Source: Cricetomys ansorgei (Eukaryota; Chordata; Mammalia; Rodentia; Nesomyidae). From it: 64,000 nucleotides of DNA. This document shows, in pieces, positions 45,041 through 57,109 of this stretch (within the stretch, counting starts at the first letter, position 1; every line of letters begins with the position of its first letter). Below the pieces are notes generated by a model. The model saw nothing but the letters and a program-made list of their open reading frames with translations. It had not been told where the DNA came from and ran no database searches. The translations under genes and the position numbers were made by a program. The DNA lies in NCBI GenBank assembly GCA_026225945.1, contig JAMJFZ010002590.1:48334-112333 (forward strand), read 5' to 3'.

Positions 45041-46790
45041 AGGTTGATAGGCTTTTAGAGATTTATTGAAATTGAGGAGATTTTTGTGGCAAAGTTAGTA
45101 GAAAATAGCCTTAATAGACAAATCAATTTACAATTGAAACTTGATTTAGGGAAATTAAGCTTAAGGAAAAAAGAATGGAAAATCTTTCTTCTCGGGAACG
45201 ATCTAGAAATACAATGAATATAGAAAGCTCTCTGAATGTCACAGACATGTCATTTAATAGTAAAGAAAGTTTAAGTTCAAAGTGAAGGAGACACTAGATA
45301 AAACTAAATCACCTCAATATTGTGATTTTGTTTTCTCATTCTCATTTTTTTCACATTTCTCATTCTATGTGTTTACAGAATGAAAATAATTTAAAATCTT
45401 ATTTGATCTGAGAAGGTAAAACAAATTTGAAAAGTATATTTAGTGAATATCTCATATTATGGGAAAGTCCCTCTGAAAGGATGATGAGAGCTATGAAAGA
45501 GGGTGGAGAGTTAGAGGGACATAGTAGGACTTGGAAAGTGAAAGCAGTTCCCTGATGGTGTCTTCCTGTTCTCAAGAGACAGTGCAAGGAGATGGCAAGA
45601 AGGTATGGAGAGCTTATAGGAAAAAGGAGAATAGCAACAGTTTAAAGTACTCAGCCAGAGTGGACTCCCAGCCACAGTGCTGGGAGTGCATAGTCCCCTC
45701 CTATCCTGAAGGAATAAAGCTAATTTAATTTTGCTATCTCTAGGGACTGTCTGTATTTCCTAGATTTCAATTCTTTGTCTGTGTCAGGGAATGAGCTCAG
45801 GCATCCTCTAGAAAACCATCAGTACCCTGTTACAGTTCACTTTTCTCATGAGCAAACTGTAGGAAACAGCTGAGCTAAGAATCTTGCCATCTGGTGTGAT
45901 GTCACCATTCAAATAGTTTTTAGGATAATTATGATAACGTAAATTACTTTTTAATGATTAACATTTTCTCCTTACAAATTCAGAATTGTTGTATATAAAA
46001 TGGATTATAAATGATGCACCATCACAATTGCTTAGATTTGGATTCCCAAAATGTTTAAACACCTGATTTGTGGCCTGACATGACCTGATCCACATTTAAG
46101 GGCTCTGGTATCAATAGTTTTTATTTTTATTCAGGGAATAAAACACCTGTAGAAGAGTTGAAATTGAGGGAAGATTCTTATCTTTTTTACCCTTTTAGAT
46201 ACAATAGGTTTAATATAAATTGCTTTTGAACAAAGATATGTGGAAATAAAATAATGTCTGTAACTTTTGTAACTCTTTGAAAACATTTCAGTGCTGTGTA
46301 CATTTCTGGTGATATTCATAACAACTCAGAACTAACAAAAGTGGTTAAAACTAGATCACTAATCAGTAACTTCTTTACCTGAAAAACACAAGTCTGATTC
46401 ATCTTCAGAAAATATGACCTACCTGTGTAATTCAGGTTCATACTTTACTGTTTCTTATAACATTTGTTTTTAACAGTGAAAGTATACTATGTAAAATTTC
46501 AGCAAACAAAATTTGAAACATCCAAATCAATTTATTTACCATCTTAATCCATTTATATATTTGGGTTTTCCAAAAATGTATTCCTTCTGGGGATTCCTCA
46601 ACATTTTTTTTAAAAGTGATGGATTTTTGTTTGTTTGTTGTGTCAAAGAAAATATAGATCATGTGAGAGAAAATACAATTGTATTGATATTGTCATAGTT
46701 GAGAGCTATATTGGTATTGGGAAATACATGTTCATCTGTATTATGAAAAGGTGTTTATACTTTGATGTACAAGTTTATAAATTTAGTGTA
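45041..46790. other. Intergenic DNA of copy B, nothing named
   Basis: Counterpart of 7606-9360, including the unnamed GC-richer block (45440-45725). Confidence 0.5.
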
Positions 46791-46794
46791 TAGC

Positions 46795-46976
46795 AAAAAT
46801 GTGTAGAGGAATAGGCCTGTGGGAAAGGTAGGAAGGGTCTATATTCCAGGGTCTATGAAAAGGAATAACATTCAAAGGCCTGTATGGTCCAGATGGAATG
46901 CAGAAAGAATGTTAGGAATGTTGGTATACACTTTTAATCTCAGTATTCAGAAGGCAGTCATGATCCATATCTTTAA
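46795..46976 (+). mobile_element. 5' remnant of ERVK-like composite LTR (copy B)
   Basis: Matches the first part of the element at 9361. Breaks off at 'CCATATCTTTAAT' and joins sequence equivalent to 11830 in copy A. Confidence 0.45.
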
Positions 46977-47084
46977 TGTGTGTTTGTGTTCCTCAAAAAA
47001 CATTTGGAACTCAAAGAGAAAAGAATTTCCTCCTTCTTGACATGTTGGTCCTGAGGCTTAGAGATGTATATAAATAATTCAGTC

Positions 47085-47430
47085 ACAACTTAAAAATAGA
47101 AGAATCAACTGATAAGAGAGTTTCAATATAAGATTGTCTAGATCAAGTTGGCCTGTGGGAATACCTGTAAGGAATCATCTTGATTATATCAATCCATGTG
47201 TGTGCCACTGTGGGTGTCACCATTCCTTAGGTTTGGTCCCGACTGTGGAAGAGGCCAGAAAGTCAGGTGAGTAGCAGTGATACATGAATACATTCTTTCT
47301 CTTCCCTTGTCTGTGATAATGACCAGCTGTCTCCAGTTCCTTCTTTGACTCACCCACATTGAAAACACTTTGTACCTTAAAGTTGCTTTTGTTAGTATAT
47401 TTCTTCACAGCAACAGAAAGGACAGAAGGA
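47085..47430 (+). mobile_element. MT-like MaLR LTR relic (copy B)
   Basis: Counterpart of 11925-12240 with a more complete 3' end ('AAGTTGCTTTTGTTAGTATA', 'TTTCTTCACAGCAACAGAAA'). Confidence 0.75.
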
Positions 47431-47942
47431 CAATATGGACACCTGACCTTGAATTTTGATAAGATATAGCTAGAATGCAAAGTCAAAAGTGCATGAAGAC
47501 TGCCATTGGGCCAAAGGTCTCAGATGTTTATTGACTGCAAAGAGCCACAGTTTTGAGAAAGAAGACACTACACATCTTTGACCAAACAAGCCAACTTGTG
47601 AGGGGTTCCAAGTTTTGGCACACTTCTTAATCTCAGAATAAAACTAGGGATGGAGTCAAAAGTCTCAGGACATCCCAGGTCTCAATGGATGACTTGGACA
47701 GAAGAGAAAATCTTTGCATGCTCTCTGACCTCATAGAGTCACTAGCAGTGAATGTAAAAGCTTCAGCCTTCACCTTGACCTAAGAAAGCAACCCAGGATG
47801 ATATCTTAAGTGTCAGTTCACTCCTCAGACGGTGATTCACAGTATGGGCCAATTCTTGATATATTCCTGATATTTACATCTTGTCTTTAATGCATTGACT
47901 CACACTTGTTACTGGAAAAGTTGATCTGTTTGGCAGTAATCA
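47431..47942. other. Intergenic DNA of copy B, nothing recognised
   Basis: Counterpart of 12241-12760. Confidence 0.5.
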
Positions 47943-48155
47943 GGTAAAAGTACTTGCTGAGAAAGCATCAGACAAAGATCCAATACCCCAGCACACACAT
48001 AAAAATAAAGGTGTGGTCATATGCAAATTATATCTTCAAGACTGTGGGAGCTGGCCACCATTCTAGCTCCTTGATTAATTAGAGACCTGTCTTAAAGAAT
48101 AAGATGGAGAATGAAAGTGTAGGGCATAGGAATTCCTCCTGTGGTCTGCATTCAT
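47943..48155 (+). mobile_element. B4-like SINE relic (copy B)
   Basis: Duplicate of 12765-12985. Confidence 0.55.
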
Positions 48156-49300
48156 ACAACAGGCCCAAAATCCAAATGTGTATACACTATATAACCACTC
48201 ATACCTATACACCCAAAAATTAAAAAGAAGTAAAATGGTTAATATATATGCAATTATACCATTCATTCTTTCATTCCTCCCCCTCTCCACTTGGTGTTGC
48301 TCATTGATCCCCAGGCTACATTTATGATACAAAATACCTACAGAACTGAGGTATACCTTCAATATCTACAAGTAAAATTTGGTAGAAGTTTATCCACATT
48401 CATTTACTGGTTCACAAAAATAGGTTTTGCATACAATAGAATCATACTCACAACAAAATATGTACTATCTGGCTTTTCAGTAAAATGTTGACATTTCTTA
48501 ATATTGTATATAAACTATACTTTGATTCAATTTTAATTTAATTTGATTTATTTTATATCACCATTTCTGAGGTGTTGCCTTTCTGATATTTGATCTTCTA
48601 TGTTGCTCATTTTATCCTGAAAGTTCCTGAGCCTGCCAGGCTGTCATGGAATCCAAAACTTACTGGATTTAGTTTCAAGAGAACTTGCATTTAAGAATAT
48701 TTCTTTTCACCTGGGTTTAAATAACTCATAATATATTTAATCAAATGTACTGACATATTGAGAAAATATGAATGCCTATATTCAACTCATAGGCAATATT
48801 TAGATAATGTGTTCTTCCAATATTGTGGCATACAATACATTCTTTATGCCCATGAAATATGTACTATCTGATTCTTAATATATATCCATGTAAAATATTC
48901 TTTGCAGCACCAATAGTAAACTTTATGTACAGGTTTTAAATATACATTGAATTTGGAAAATTTTCAACTCATGATGGAGTAATCTTGTCATGGACTTTCA
49001 TAAATCCAAAGTTTATTTATGAAATGTTATTATTTTTCTTAATCAAGACAAGATTTCATTCCTTAATTCAACACAACAATCCAGGAAAGTTCATGGTGTA
49101 CTTACCTTCCCTAGCTTAAGAAGAAGAACAACAGGCAAAGCGATATAAAGTCACTTTTCAAAATTATTATATTAGTGCGGAAGTATAGGCTGAGGATTCA
49201 AATGTATAACCAGCAAGCACAAAGCATCGTTTTTCAAATCTAATGGGAAATCATGCAGTAATTATCACTCATGTTAGGAATTGGAAAATGGACAACATAT
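48156..49300. other. Intergenic DNA of copy B, nothing recognised
   Basis: Counterpart of 12986-14140. Confidence 0.5.
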
Positions 49301-49304
49301 AGTC

Positions 49305-49395
49305 AATTTGGAGGCTGGAAAGCAACTGAATGTTAAAGTATTTGTCTACTGTGTACAAGGTCCTAGAATCTACCCAAAGAGTAGCAAACAAAAAC
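49305..49395 (+). mobile_element. ID-like SINE relic (copy B)
   Basis: Duplicate of 14141-14226. Confidence 0.55.
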
Positions 49396-49494
49396 TAATT
49401 AATTTTAAAAAATGATAAAGGGGATGATACATGAAGTGTGTTACTATACATTCATTGGCTTTTTTGAGAATTAATAAAGCCTTGGGCAGATGTT

Positions 49495-50055
49495 TGGAAT
49501 ATTACCATTAAAGCATACACAGAAAGAAACAAGCAATAAATTTCTTTATGGGAAGAAGGTATTGGAAAACGGGAGTTTAATACTGGATTAAGCATAAAGG
49601 ACATAAAATCCCAAAGAGAAGCTCATGTCTGATTAAAACATTCAATCCCTGAGGAAATAATCTACACTGTGGTCTAGCTTGTAAATATAGCCACCTGATT
49701 TCCTGCTATATAGATGTGATGTGCTTTTGGGGAAGAGACAGGGAAACTTCTTATGCTGCTTATCACAAGTGTAAAATAAATTGACACCTGAGTGAAAATT
49801 CTGGAGTCTCACTAAGTGGTATGTTCGATAAAGGGAATGCTATTTACTTTCTTTGTGACAATACAGTGGTTGTTATAACAGCATTATGAATTATGAGCAA
49901 TGGATCAGAAGACATATGGGAATGGGTTTCTACAGAATCCTTTTAAAATCAGAAGAACTAAAGGCTCAGAGCCCAATATTACCCTCTAGGATAACTGATA
50001 AATAACAAACACTAGTTATCCATAAGTTTTTCTCTATTAAATGGGGTAAGTTTTA
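49495..50055 (+). promoter_or_regulatory. Conserved upstream block / putative 5' exon of OR at 51177
   Basis: Duplicate of the 14320 block ('GGGAAGAAGGTATTGGAAAA', 'TTTTGGGGAAGAGACAGGGA'). Ends at donor GTAAGT (50046-50051). Confidence 0.55.
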
Positions 50056-50655
50056 AAATCTATTCATGACAGTGTCTTCCTTTTTATTTAAGACATTGAT
50101 TATTATTAGTGTGTATAAATTGACATATATTCTGATTAAGTTCCTATTATTTTACATTTAAGATGTATCCTATAGCAAACCCATGTCAACCACATAACAT
50201 AAAGAACTGCTATAATCATGCAGAATTCAAATTCCCAGAACTTGTTTATAACATACAATGAATCTCCTTCTGTATATCTGACTTTATTTCCATGTGGGCC
50301 AGCAGCCATAATACTATTCTGTTTCTGTTTACATAAATCTTTTATATTGTACATTGAAATATTTTAGATTTTGCCTGGAAGATTATGCAGGATTTTTCAT
50401 AAAGACTTTGGCATTTTGGGTGTAAATATGGCTTCAGGTTGAGAAGAATTTGAGGGTCCTTGTTATACACTTTTATCACCCCTTTGTTCAATCTTAGGAC
50501 GCAGGTAAAATCAATGGAAAGATGAACCAAATGCCCAGAGTGAGTAGATGTTCCATTTGTGGGGTCTTACTTAGTTATCTCATTCTCTCAGGTCTCATAG
50601 CCCTTGATATTTGTGAAGTTTCTTGGCAACTTAAGTATTCCTAGATTCTGGTTAT

Positions 50656-50661
50656 TTCTTT

Positions 50662-50750
<89 letters not shown>

Positions 50751-50760
50751 TTTTTTTTTT
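50656..50760. repeat. Expanded (TTTC)n microsatellite
   Basis: More than 20 nearly perfect TTTC units followed by a T-run, in the putative 5' UTR intron. The copy A site (15497-15552) is short and irregular. Confidence 0.97.
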
Positions 50761-51176
50761 TAGAACAGTGTTCTTGATAGAAACCTCACAGAGTTCAAAC
50801 TGTGGTCAGCACCAACTTCTTTCAATAATAAGAAGAAGCTGAAAGAGAAGAGAGAATGAAGAATTCAATCCTTGTCCATTTCTTCTCAACTTTTCTCTAG
50901 TTATTTCTTGAGTAATCATGTCAGCACACATAATCCCCAGACCCAGCTCTGAGGATGGTTAGAAATATTTTTCATCATAAGTTATTTCATCTATATTTGA
51001 GATTCTAGCACAAGGCAGCAATTGTCATTTATTTCACCACAGTGTGAAAGAAGGCTTCACTGACATCAGGTTGCTTTTTTCAGACACCCTCTGCATATAT
51101 CTACAGTTTGTGAGAGAAGATATTATTGGAAGTACTGTGAGGTTCTTCAAGGTGTCTACAAATTCTTGAAAGAAGA

Positions 51177-52103
51177 ATGGCTCTGGCAAATGGCTCTTTG
51201 GTAACTGAATTCATTCTCTTAGGCTTAACTGACCAGCCTGACCTCCAAATGTCCCTGTTCTTAATTTTTCTAGTAATGTATATGATAACTGCATTTGGAA
51301 ATTTGGCCTTAATCTCTCTGATTGTGCTGAATCCCCACCTTCACACACCCATGTACTTTTTCCTCTTTAACCTGTCTTTCATAGACCTTTGCTATTCTTC
51401 TTTAATCACTCCAAAAATGCTAATGAACTTCATACTAGAGAACATTATATCTTACATGGGGTGCATGACCCAGTTCTATTTTTTTGGCTTCTTTGCAATT
51501 TCAGAATGCTATGTGCTGACAGCAATGGCCTATGATCGCTATGTGGCTATCTGCAATCCACTCTTGTATAATGTTGTCATGTCTCCCAAGGTGTGCTCCT
51601 ACCTTATGCTTGGTTCATATTTCATGGGATTTTCTGGTGCCATGATCCACACTGGATGTGTCCTGAGACTGACCTTCTGTGATGGAAACACCATCAACCA
51701 CTATTTCTGTGATCTGCTCCCTTTGCTGCAGCTCTCCTGCACCAGCATCTATGTTAATGAGATAGAGATGTTAATTGAAACAGGAAAAGACATCATTGTG
51801 CCCACTGTCATCATCTTTACCTCTTATGGCTTCATCCTCTCCAGCATCTTCAAAATAAGGTCCACTGCAGGCAGGTCCAAAGCCTTCAGCACCTGCAGTT
51901 CCCACATAATTGCTGTTTCTATGTTTTTTGGGTCAAGTGCATTTATGTATCTCAAACCTTCCTCAGCTGTATCTATGGATGAGGCAAAGTTCTCTTCCAT
52001 ATTTTACAGCATTGTGGTTCCCATGATGAACCCTTTAATCTACAGCTTGAGGAACAAAGATGTCAAAGTTGCCTTGAAAAAAACCCTGAGCAGAATGTTT
52101 TAG
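51177..52103 (+). CDS. Olfactory receptor, class II, OR8-like (308 aa, open)
   Basis: The open partner of the pseudogene at 15970. It starts [12 protein letters not shown] (Kozak A-3, G+4) with NGS glycosylation at 5-7, GN in TM1 (41-42), LHTPMYFFL (55-63), [10 protein letters not shown] (117-126), [14 protein letters not shown] and [15 protein letters not shown]. One codon is missing in ECL1: [12 protein letters not shown] where all paralogs have an extra Lys ([13 protein letters not shown] type), so the conserved ECL1 Cys is residue 96 rather than 97. TM5 also has unusual NEIEMLIETGKDI. The splice acceptor used by other paralogs just before the ATG reads CAA (51159-51161), so an upstream acceptor is needed (TTTTTTCAG ending 51083 or CTACAG ending 51106). 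The frame is open and likely functional. Confidence 0.94.
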   Translation: MALANGSLVTEFILLGLTDQPDLQMSLFLIFLVMYMITAFGNLALISLIVLNPHLHTPMYFFLFNLSFIDLCYSSLITPKMLMNFILENIISYMGCMTQFYFFGFFAISECYVLTAMAYDRYVAICNPLLYNVVMSPKVCSYLMLGSYFMGFSGAMIHTGCVLRLTFCDGNTINHYFCDLLPLLQLSCTSIYVNEIEMLIETGKDIIVPTVIIFTSYGFILSSIFKIRSTAGRSKAFSTCSSHIIAVSMFFGSSAFMYLKPSSAVSMDEAKFSSIFYSIVVPMMNPLIYSLRNKDVKVALKKTLSRMF

Positions 52104-52545
52104 TTACAACCCAATCTCCTGACAGATACAACACAGGCAGGTTTCTGTGTATTTTTGGTGGAATATTTATTTGTGATTTTCTAATATGAAGACAGAAATT
52201 GGATATTAATTTTTTGTGATTTGTTTTTACAGTAGACTGTGTTTCTTTTCCACGTGTAAAATTTCTTCTCATCATTAAATTCCTTTAATAATAAAATTAC
52301 ATATATAATTCATCTTTTAATTTTAATAATAGATATTCAATAAATAAGGACCCTGACATTTATACTTTGTTGGTCTTGTATACTTATGGATGACTAACCA
52401 TATTTGCAACTTGAAACAGTTGGTTACTCTAACACTCTGTCTGTTCTCATCTTTGTTTTTCTAATGAGATAAAATATCTCTTTTAGATGTCTATGTTGAA
52501 TAGATATACATGTTTCCACATTGAGTTTTAAAACACCTACATCAG
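52104..52545. other. 3' flank of OR at 51177
   Basis: AT-rich, matches 16904-17360. No recognisable element. Confidence 0.45.
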
Positions 52546-52697
52546 GCTGGAAAGTGGTGTCACACACCTTTAATCCCAACACTCAGAAGTCAGAGGCAGG
52601 TGGATCTCTGTGAGTTCAAATCAAGCCTGATCTACAGAATGAGTGCCAGGACAGCCAGAGTTATCACAGAGAAACCCTGTCTTGAAAAAAAAAAAAA
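52546..52697 (+). mobile_element. B1 SINE (sense, copy B)
   Basis: 'CACACACCTTTAATCCCAAC', 'CAGAGGCAGGTGGATCTCTG', 'GAGAAACCCTGTCTTG' and a 13-A tail. Orthologous insertion to 17361-17502. Confidence 0.94.
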
Positions 52698-53895
52698 CAC
52701 CTGCATCATATATGTAATTACTATGTATTAAACATTCAATTGTCAACTGTATGGTATTACCATGTAAGTATAGACCAACACATTTATATTTTTATACATA
52801 TTTTCATCATATGAACAGGGTAGTGAAGCTCAGATAAGTTAACAATTTATAAAATGTAACAAGGATCCTTAATGTCAGAGCATATATATTTAAGCCCTTG
52901 ATTCCATGTCTACCCTTATTCTCTATAGTTTTTTGTTTTATTGCACTGAAATGAAATATGAGGCAGTATGTCTGCCTTGAGTTTGACTGTTTTGTGTTGT
53001 TTCAGGATCTCTAGTTTTTTAGGTTTTATTCCATCATTATTTCCGCATGACAGAAGTTTAATTCTTCCTTTAATTCTTCTTGGGAAAAGAAGATGCCCAC
53101 TGCATCAGCACATGGTTGGCTTAACTAAGAATCTGAGTTCTTGTACAAAAAGGTACTGATATGCATGAAGGGACTTTTAACAGAGTGAACAAGATATTGG
53201 TAGAGAATGGACTGCACAAAATTTACTTACTATGCAGAGCCTCTTACAAGATAAAGAGTGTTTGTGGGAACAAGAGTATTAACAACAGTTTGTAAGGGCA
53301 AAAGCATGAACTAAGCAAAAGTCTAGGAACTATCCTATAAAATTTATATTTTACAACTTTATCATATTATCTTAATGTGCTTGAATATATTCATAACTTC
53401 ATGTGCTCTAAACAATAAATGAAAAAAATAGTGACCTATGTCATGCTTCTTGATTTTAATATTTATGCAGCTGTTGATTGAGGAGTGCATTCTTGTGTAT
53501 AACAGCATCTGGTTTAATCCCACACCACTTGTATTGCAGCAATAGGATCAGACCACTAATGCATATATAGCAGCTGTTCCCCTCTCTTCTAGAACACACA
53601 TTCCCTGGTTTGTCCTCAATGACCTGCCTATGATAGTTCCAGACATTAACAGACACCATTCCACGGCCAGTTGTGTTCTTCCTATTTTCTTTTTGTATAT
53701 GTGAGTCAAAAGGAAATGGAAAGCCAAATGTGGATCATGAATCTCTGAAGTAAATGCAGAGACTATTTTAGACAGACTCAGAAGAGACAGAAGTGATTCA
53801 CAGAGATACCAATGTGGCCTGTGAAGTGGTGGGGGAACACACTTTATACAGCTGCATATTTCCCTACACAGATAGAAGTATACATTATTTATATT
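52698..53895. other. Intergenic DNA of copy B, nothing recognised
   Basis: Counterpart of 17580-18830. Lacks the TA and TG microsatellites seen there. Confidence 0.5.
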
Positions 53896-53899
53896 TATG

Positions 53900-53995
53900 T
53901 TTGCATTTACATTGATTTAAACACTGTAATAAGGTACCAACACTATAAATAAAGTTTGTATTTACAGTGATTTTAACACTGTAATTAGGTTCCAT
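53900..53995. repeat. Minisatellite-like tandem repeat (copy B)
   Basis: About two units of the 52-55 bp repeat found at 18841-18970. Confidence 0.7.
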
Positions 53996-54214
53996 ATAAA
54001 GAACACAATATATTACCTCATAATACAAGATAAAATAACATCTCATTATTTTGTGTTGTTTTCCAAGCATGAATGGCTCATCTAGGCAATGCTTCAGTGA
54101 GAAAACACCTTGGGCATTCCAGGTTTTACCAGAGTATTGACTATTTGTTTAGCAGATATGGAGTTCTATATCAAATGTGGGTTCTTTAAGGAAAGTCATG
54201 ATTCCATACATGAT

Positions 54215-54600
54215 GTGCGGCTAGTTGTCTGTCAACTTGAAATGAACTAGAGGCATTTGGGAATAGGGAACCTCCGCTGGAAAAAATGCCTTCATCAGAT
54301 TGGCCTGAGGACAAGACTGTTGGAAAAAATTGGGATATTGATGATTAATGTGGGAAGGCTTATTTCATCATGAGCATTGCTAATTCTTGGCAGGTGGTCC
54401 TGTGTTCTGTAAGAAAGCAGATGAGCAAGCCATGAAGAGCAAGCCATGAAGAGCAAGCCATGAAGAGCAAGCCAGTAAACAGTGATCCTCCATGGCCTCT
54501 GTTTCAGCTCCTGTCCACAGATTCCTTCCCTTACCTCCTTGAGCAATAAATTATCTGAAAGTGTAAGATGAAATAAAATGTTTCCCACCAAGTTGGTTTT
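54215..54600 (+). mobile_element. Rodent LTR-like relic (copy B)
   Basis: Counterpart of 19205-19575. It contains a 14-bp unit (GAGCAAGCCATGAA) three times in tandem at about 54423-54464, against a single occurrence in copy A. Confidence 0.6.
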
Positions 54601-54726
54601 TATTTAAATCCTTTTTTGGGAGATTATAATTACATCACTTTTTTTTTTCCATTCCCTTCCACCAAAACCTCCTCTAATATATTCCCTCATGCTCTTTTTT
54701 CATATTTATTGCCATTTCTTTAGCTG

Positions 54727-54727
54727 T

Positions 54728-54758
<31 letters not shown>

Positions 54759-54827
54759 TGTGAATATATTCTAAAATGTAATATATATTATATATATATA
54801 TTATATATCTATATCTATATATCTATA

Positions 54828-54889
<62 letters not shown>

Positions 54890-54912
54890 GATATATATAT
54901 ACATATATATAT
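54727..54912. repeat. Compound microsatellite (CA)n, (TA)n, (TATC)n, (TC)n
   Basis: (CA)n at 54727-54754 and a mixed TA/TATC/TC/TA tract at 54779-54912, much longer than the equivalent at 19690-19770. Confidence 0.95.
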
Positions 54913-56570
54913 TCTATAAATACAACCTACCTTGTCTGTATATTGTTACTTGTATGTATGTTTTCCAGGATGATCATTTCACACTGGATAGCCTTGTTGA
55001 GCTCTTTTCAGGGATACCTTTTCTCCCTCTCTGCTATCCATATTCCCTAGTTGTCTATTACTTTCTCTAGGGTTTGAGGAACACCTATCTGTCCTCATTC
55101 TATGTCATCACACCTATTAATATCATCCTTTTTCAGATCATGTCTAGGCAGCATATTGATGAGAATTTATGGGTATAGCCTCTGACATTCCAAGGATGTA
55201 CAATCTCACAACAAACCCCTGTCCCTCTGGCTCATACAAACTTTCCACTTGCTTTACTGCAATGATGCCTGAGCCTACTCCAAGAATTGTGGTGTAGATG
55301 TAGCAGCTGGGATTTGGATATAACTCTGAATTTTGGTCAGTTGTAGTTTTCTATAATGATCTCTATCTGTTGACAGAGACACTTCCTTGGTGATAGGTAA
55401 GAACTGTGTTTAATCTGTGGATATAAGGAGAAATATTTAGAGTCTAGCTAGGGTTTATGCTGGTTTAATAATGTGACAGTTGTAGGTTCTCCTCTATGTC
55501 TTCACTATCTCTGGGCATTTGGTGAAGTCTAGTAATGGGCACGATTTTCATCTTGTTGAGAAATCTTGAGTCCGATTAGAGAATTGTTGGATTCTGCAAA
55601 AGTATACATCTACTACTACATCCTTCTAGTTATCAAGGCATGCTGGTCATTATTGTGGTTTACTGACTCATAGCTCGATGGGACTCTTGTTTGTTTTTCT
55701 CCTTTGGAAGCTTGCATGACACCTTCTGGTACCATTAAAGCTAACTTTAGGAAATAGAGAGTCAAATATACTTTGGAGTTTCTAGTTTCTAAGTCTGAAG
55801 TGAGTAGTGTCTTCAGCAATAAGAACTTACTTTCCAACTTTCGGGGAGAGACAATCAAGGACAAAAGGAATAGCTTATAATATTTTGGTTGTCTCTTGGA
55901 CAACTTTGACCTACCAATCAAAAGAAATTTCAAATTGTTTTGACTTGCATTTTCTTAATTGTAAGGAAGAATGTACATTTTTTTCTCTTTTATTATATTC
56001 TTTATTATTTAAAACAATTTTAAATTTAAATATATTTGGATCACATTCTTCCCCTCTTCTAAGTCCTTCCATATCCTCTTTTTCTTATAACCTCTAAACT
56101 TTAAACACTTTCTCAAGAAACTAAACCCAATACTACAACAAACAGGATACCCAAGAAAACAAGACAAAACAATATCAAAACAGAAACAAACAATAACAAC
56201 AACAAAAACCCCACCAAACGCTAACCAAATGCAATCTTTACTCTGGTGGGTAGGATTTCATCATTCATTCATTTATTCATTCATTTATTTTGAGTATAAC
56301 AAAATAAAATATAATCAGAATAATCATAAAACAAAAATGACCACATCAAAATTGGAAATGACAACCTAACAGAAGAAAACTGTTTTGTGCCAAGAGAAGG
56401 CACAAAAATCAGAGACCCACTCATTCTTACACTCAGGAATTCCATATGAACACTAAACTAGAAGCTATAATGTATGCAAACTCTTGTAGGCCCTCTGTAT
56501 TGCTGCTTCAGTATCTAGGCACTTTTGTTTTCGTAGTTGTCCCCTCCATCTTCTCCGGCTCTTATACTCA

Positions 56571-56612
56571 GTGTGTGTGTGTGTGTGTGTGTGCGCACAC
56601 ACACACACACAC
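56571..56612. repeat. (GT)n-GCGC-(AC)n palindromic microsatellite
   Basis: GT repeats switch strand at a central GCGC to AC repeats, giving a perfect 36-bp palindrome (56577-56612) of alternating purine-pyrimidine. Confidence 0.97.
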
Positions 56613-57109
56613 TCACATGTGTTTTCTTGAATGTTACCAAGGTAGTTATTATCGTCTTGAGTTCATCTTTAATGTCCTTGAATTATTTGATAAAGGAAAT
56701 GATTGTTTTTTAAAAATTCTGTGTCATGGGGTTCCTTTATATAATTCTCTCTGGATATCATTTCTTCAGTACTATTGAGGGGTTACAGACTGTTGTGGTC
56801 TTTCATATCATTTGTGGTTTCACATTGTGACTTGGGCATGTGACTTCCTTGTTTTGCTTTGTATCTGATGTGAGACTATAAGTTGCTAGGTTGGGCCAGG
56901 ACAGGGTCTGTCTTATCAAAACTAGGCCAGAGATAGTTGGTATGTGAACTTTGGAGCTAGGACTCTGAGTATGGAGATGTCCCAAGGGTAGCTATGGTTG
57001 GCACTTTACCCATTCTCAGTCAGTGTTGTGATTGAAGGCTTATCAAAAGGAAAAGTATGAGACAAAATAATTAAATAAAAGGGATAAAGAAGGGAAAAAA
57101 GAATTCAGT

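Larger units (their letters stand above)
54640..57060 (-). mobile_element. L1 (Lx-type) 3' UTR and further fragments, antisense (copy B)
   Basis: More complete than copy A: 'CAACCTACCTTGTCTGTATA', 'GTTACTTGTATGTATGTTTT', 'TTTCACACTGGATAGCCTTG', 'CTATCCATATTCCCTAGTTG' and 'TTTCTCCTTTGGAAGCTTGC' follow the antisense order of a rodent L1 3' UTR. Includes compound CA/TA/TC microsatellites at 54727-54912. Confidence 0.8.
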
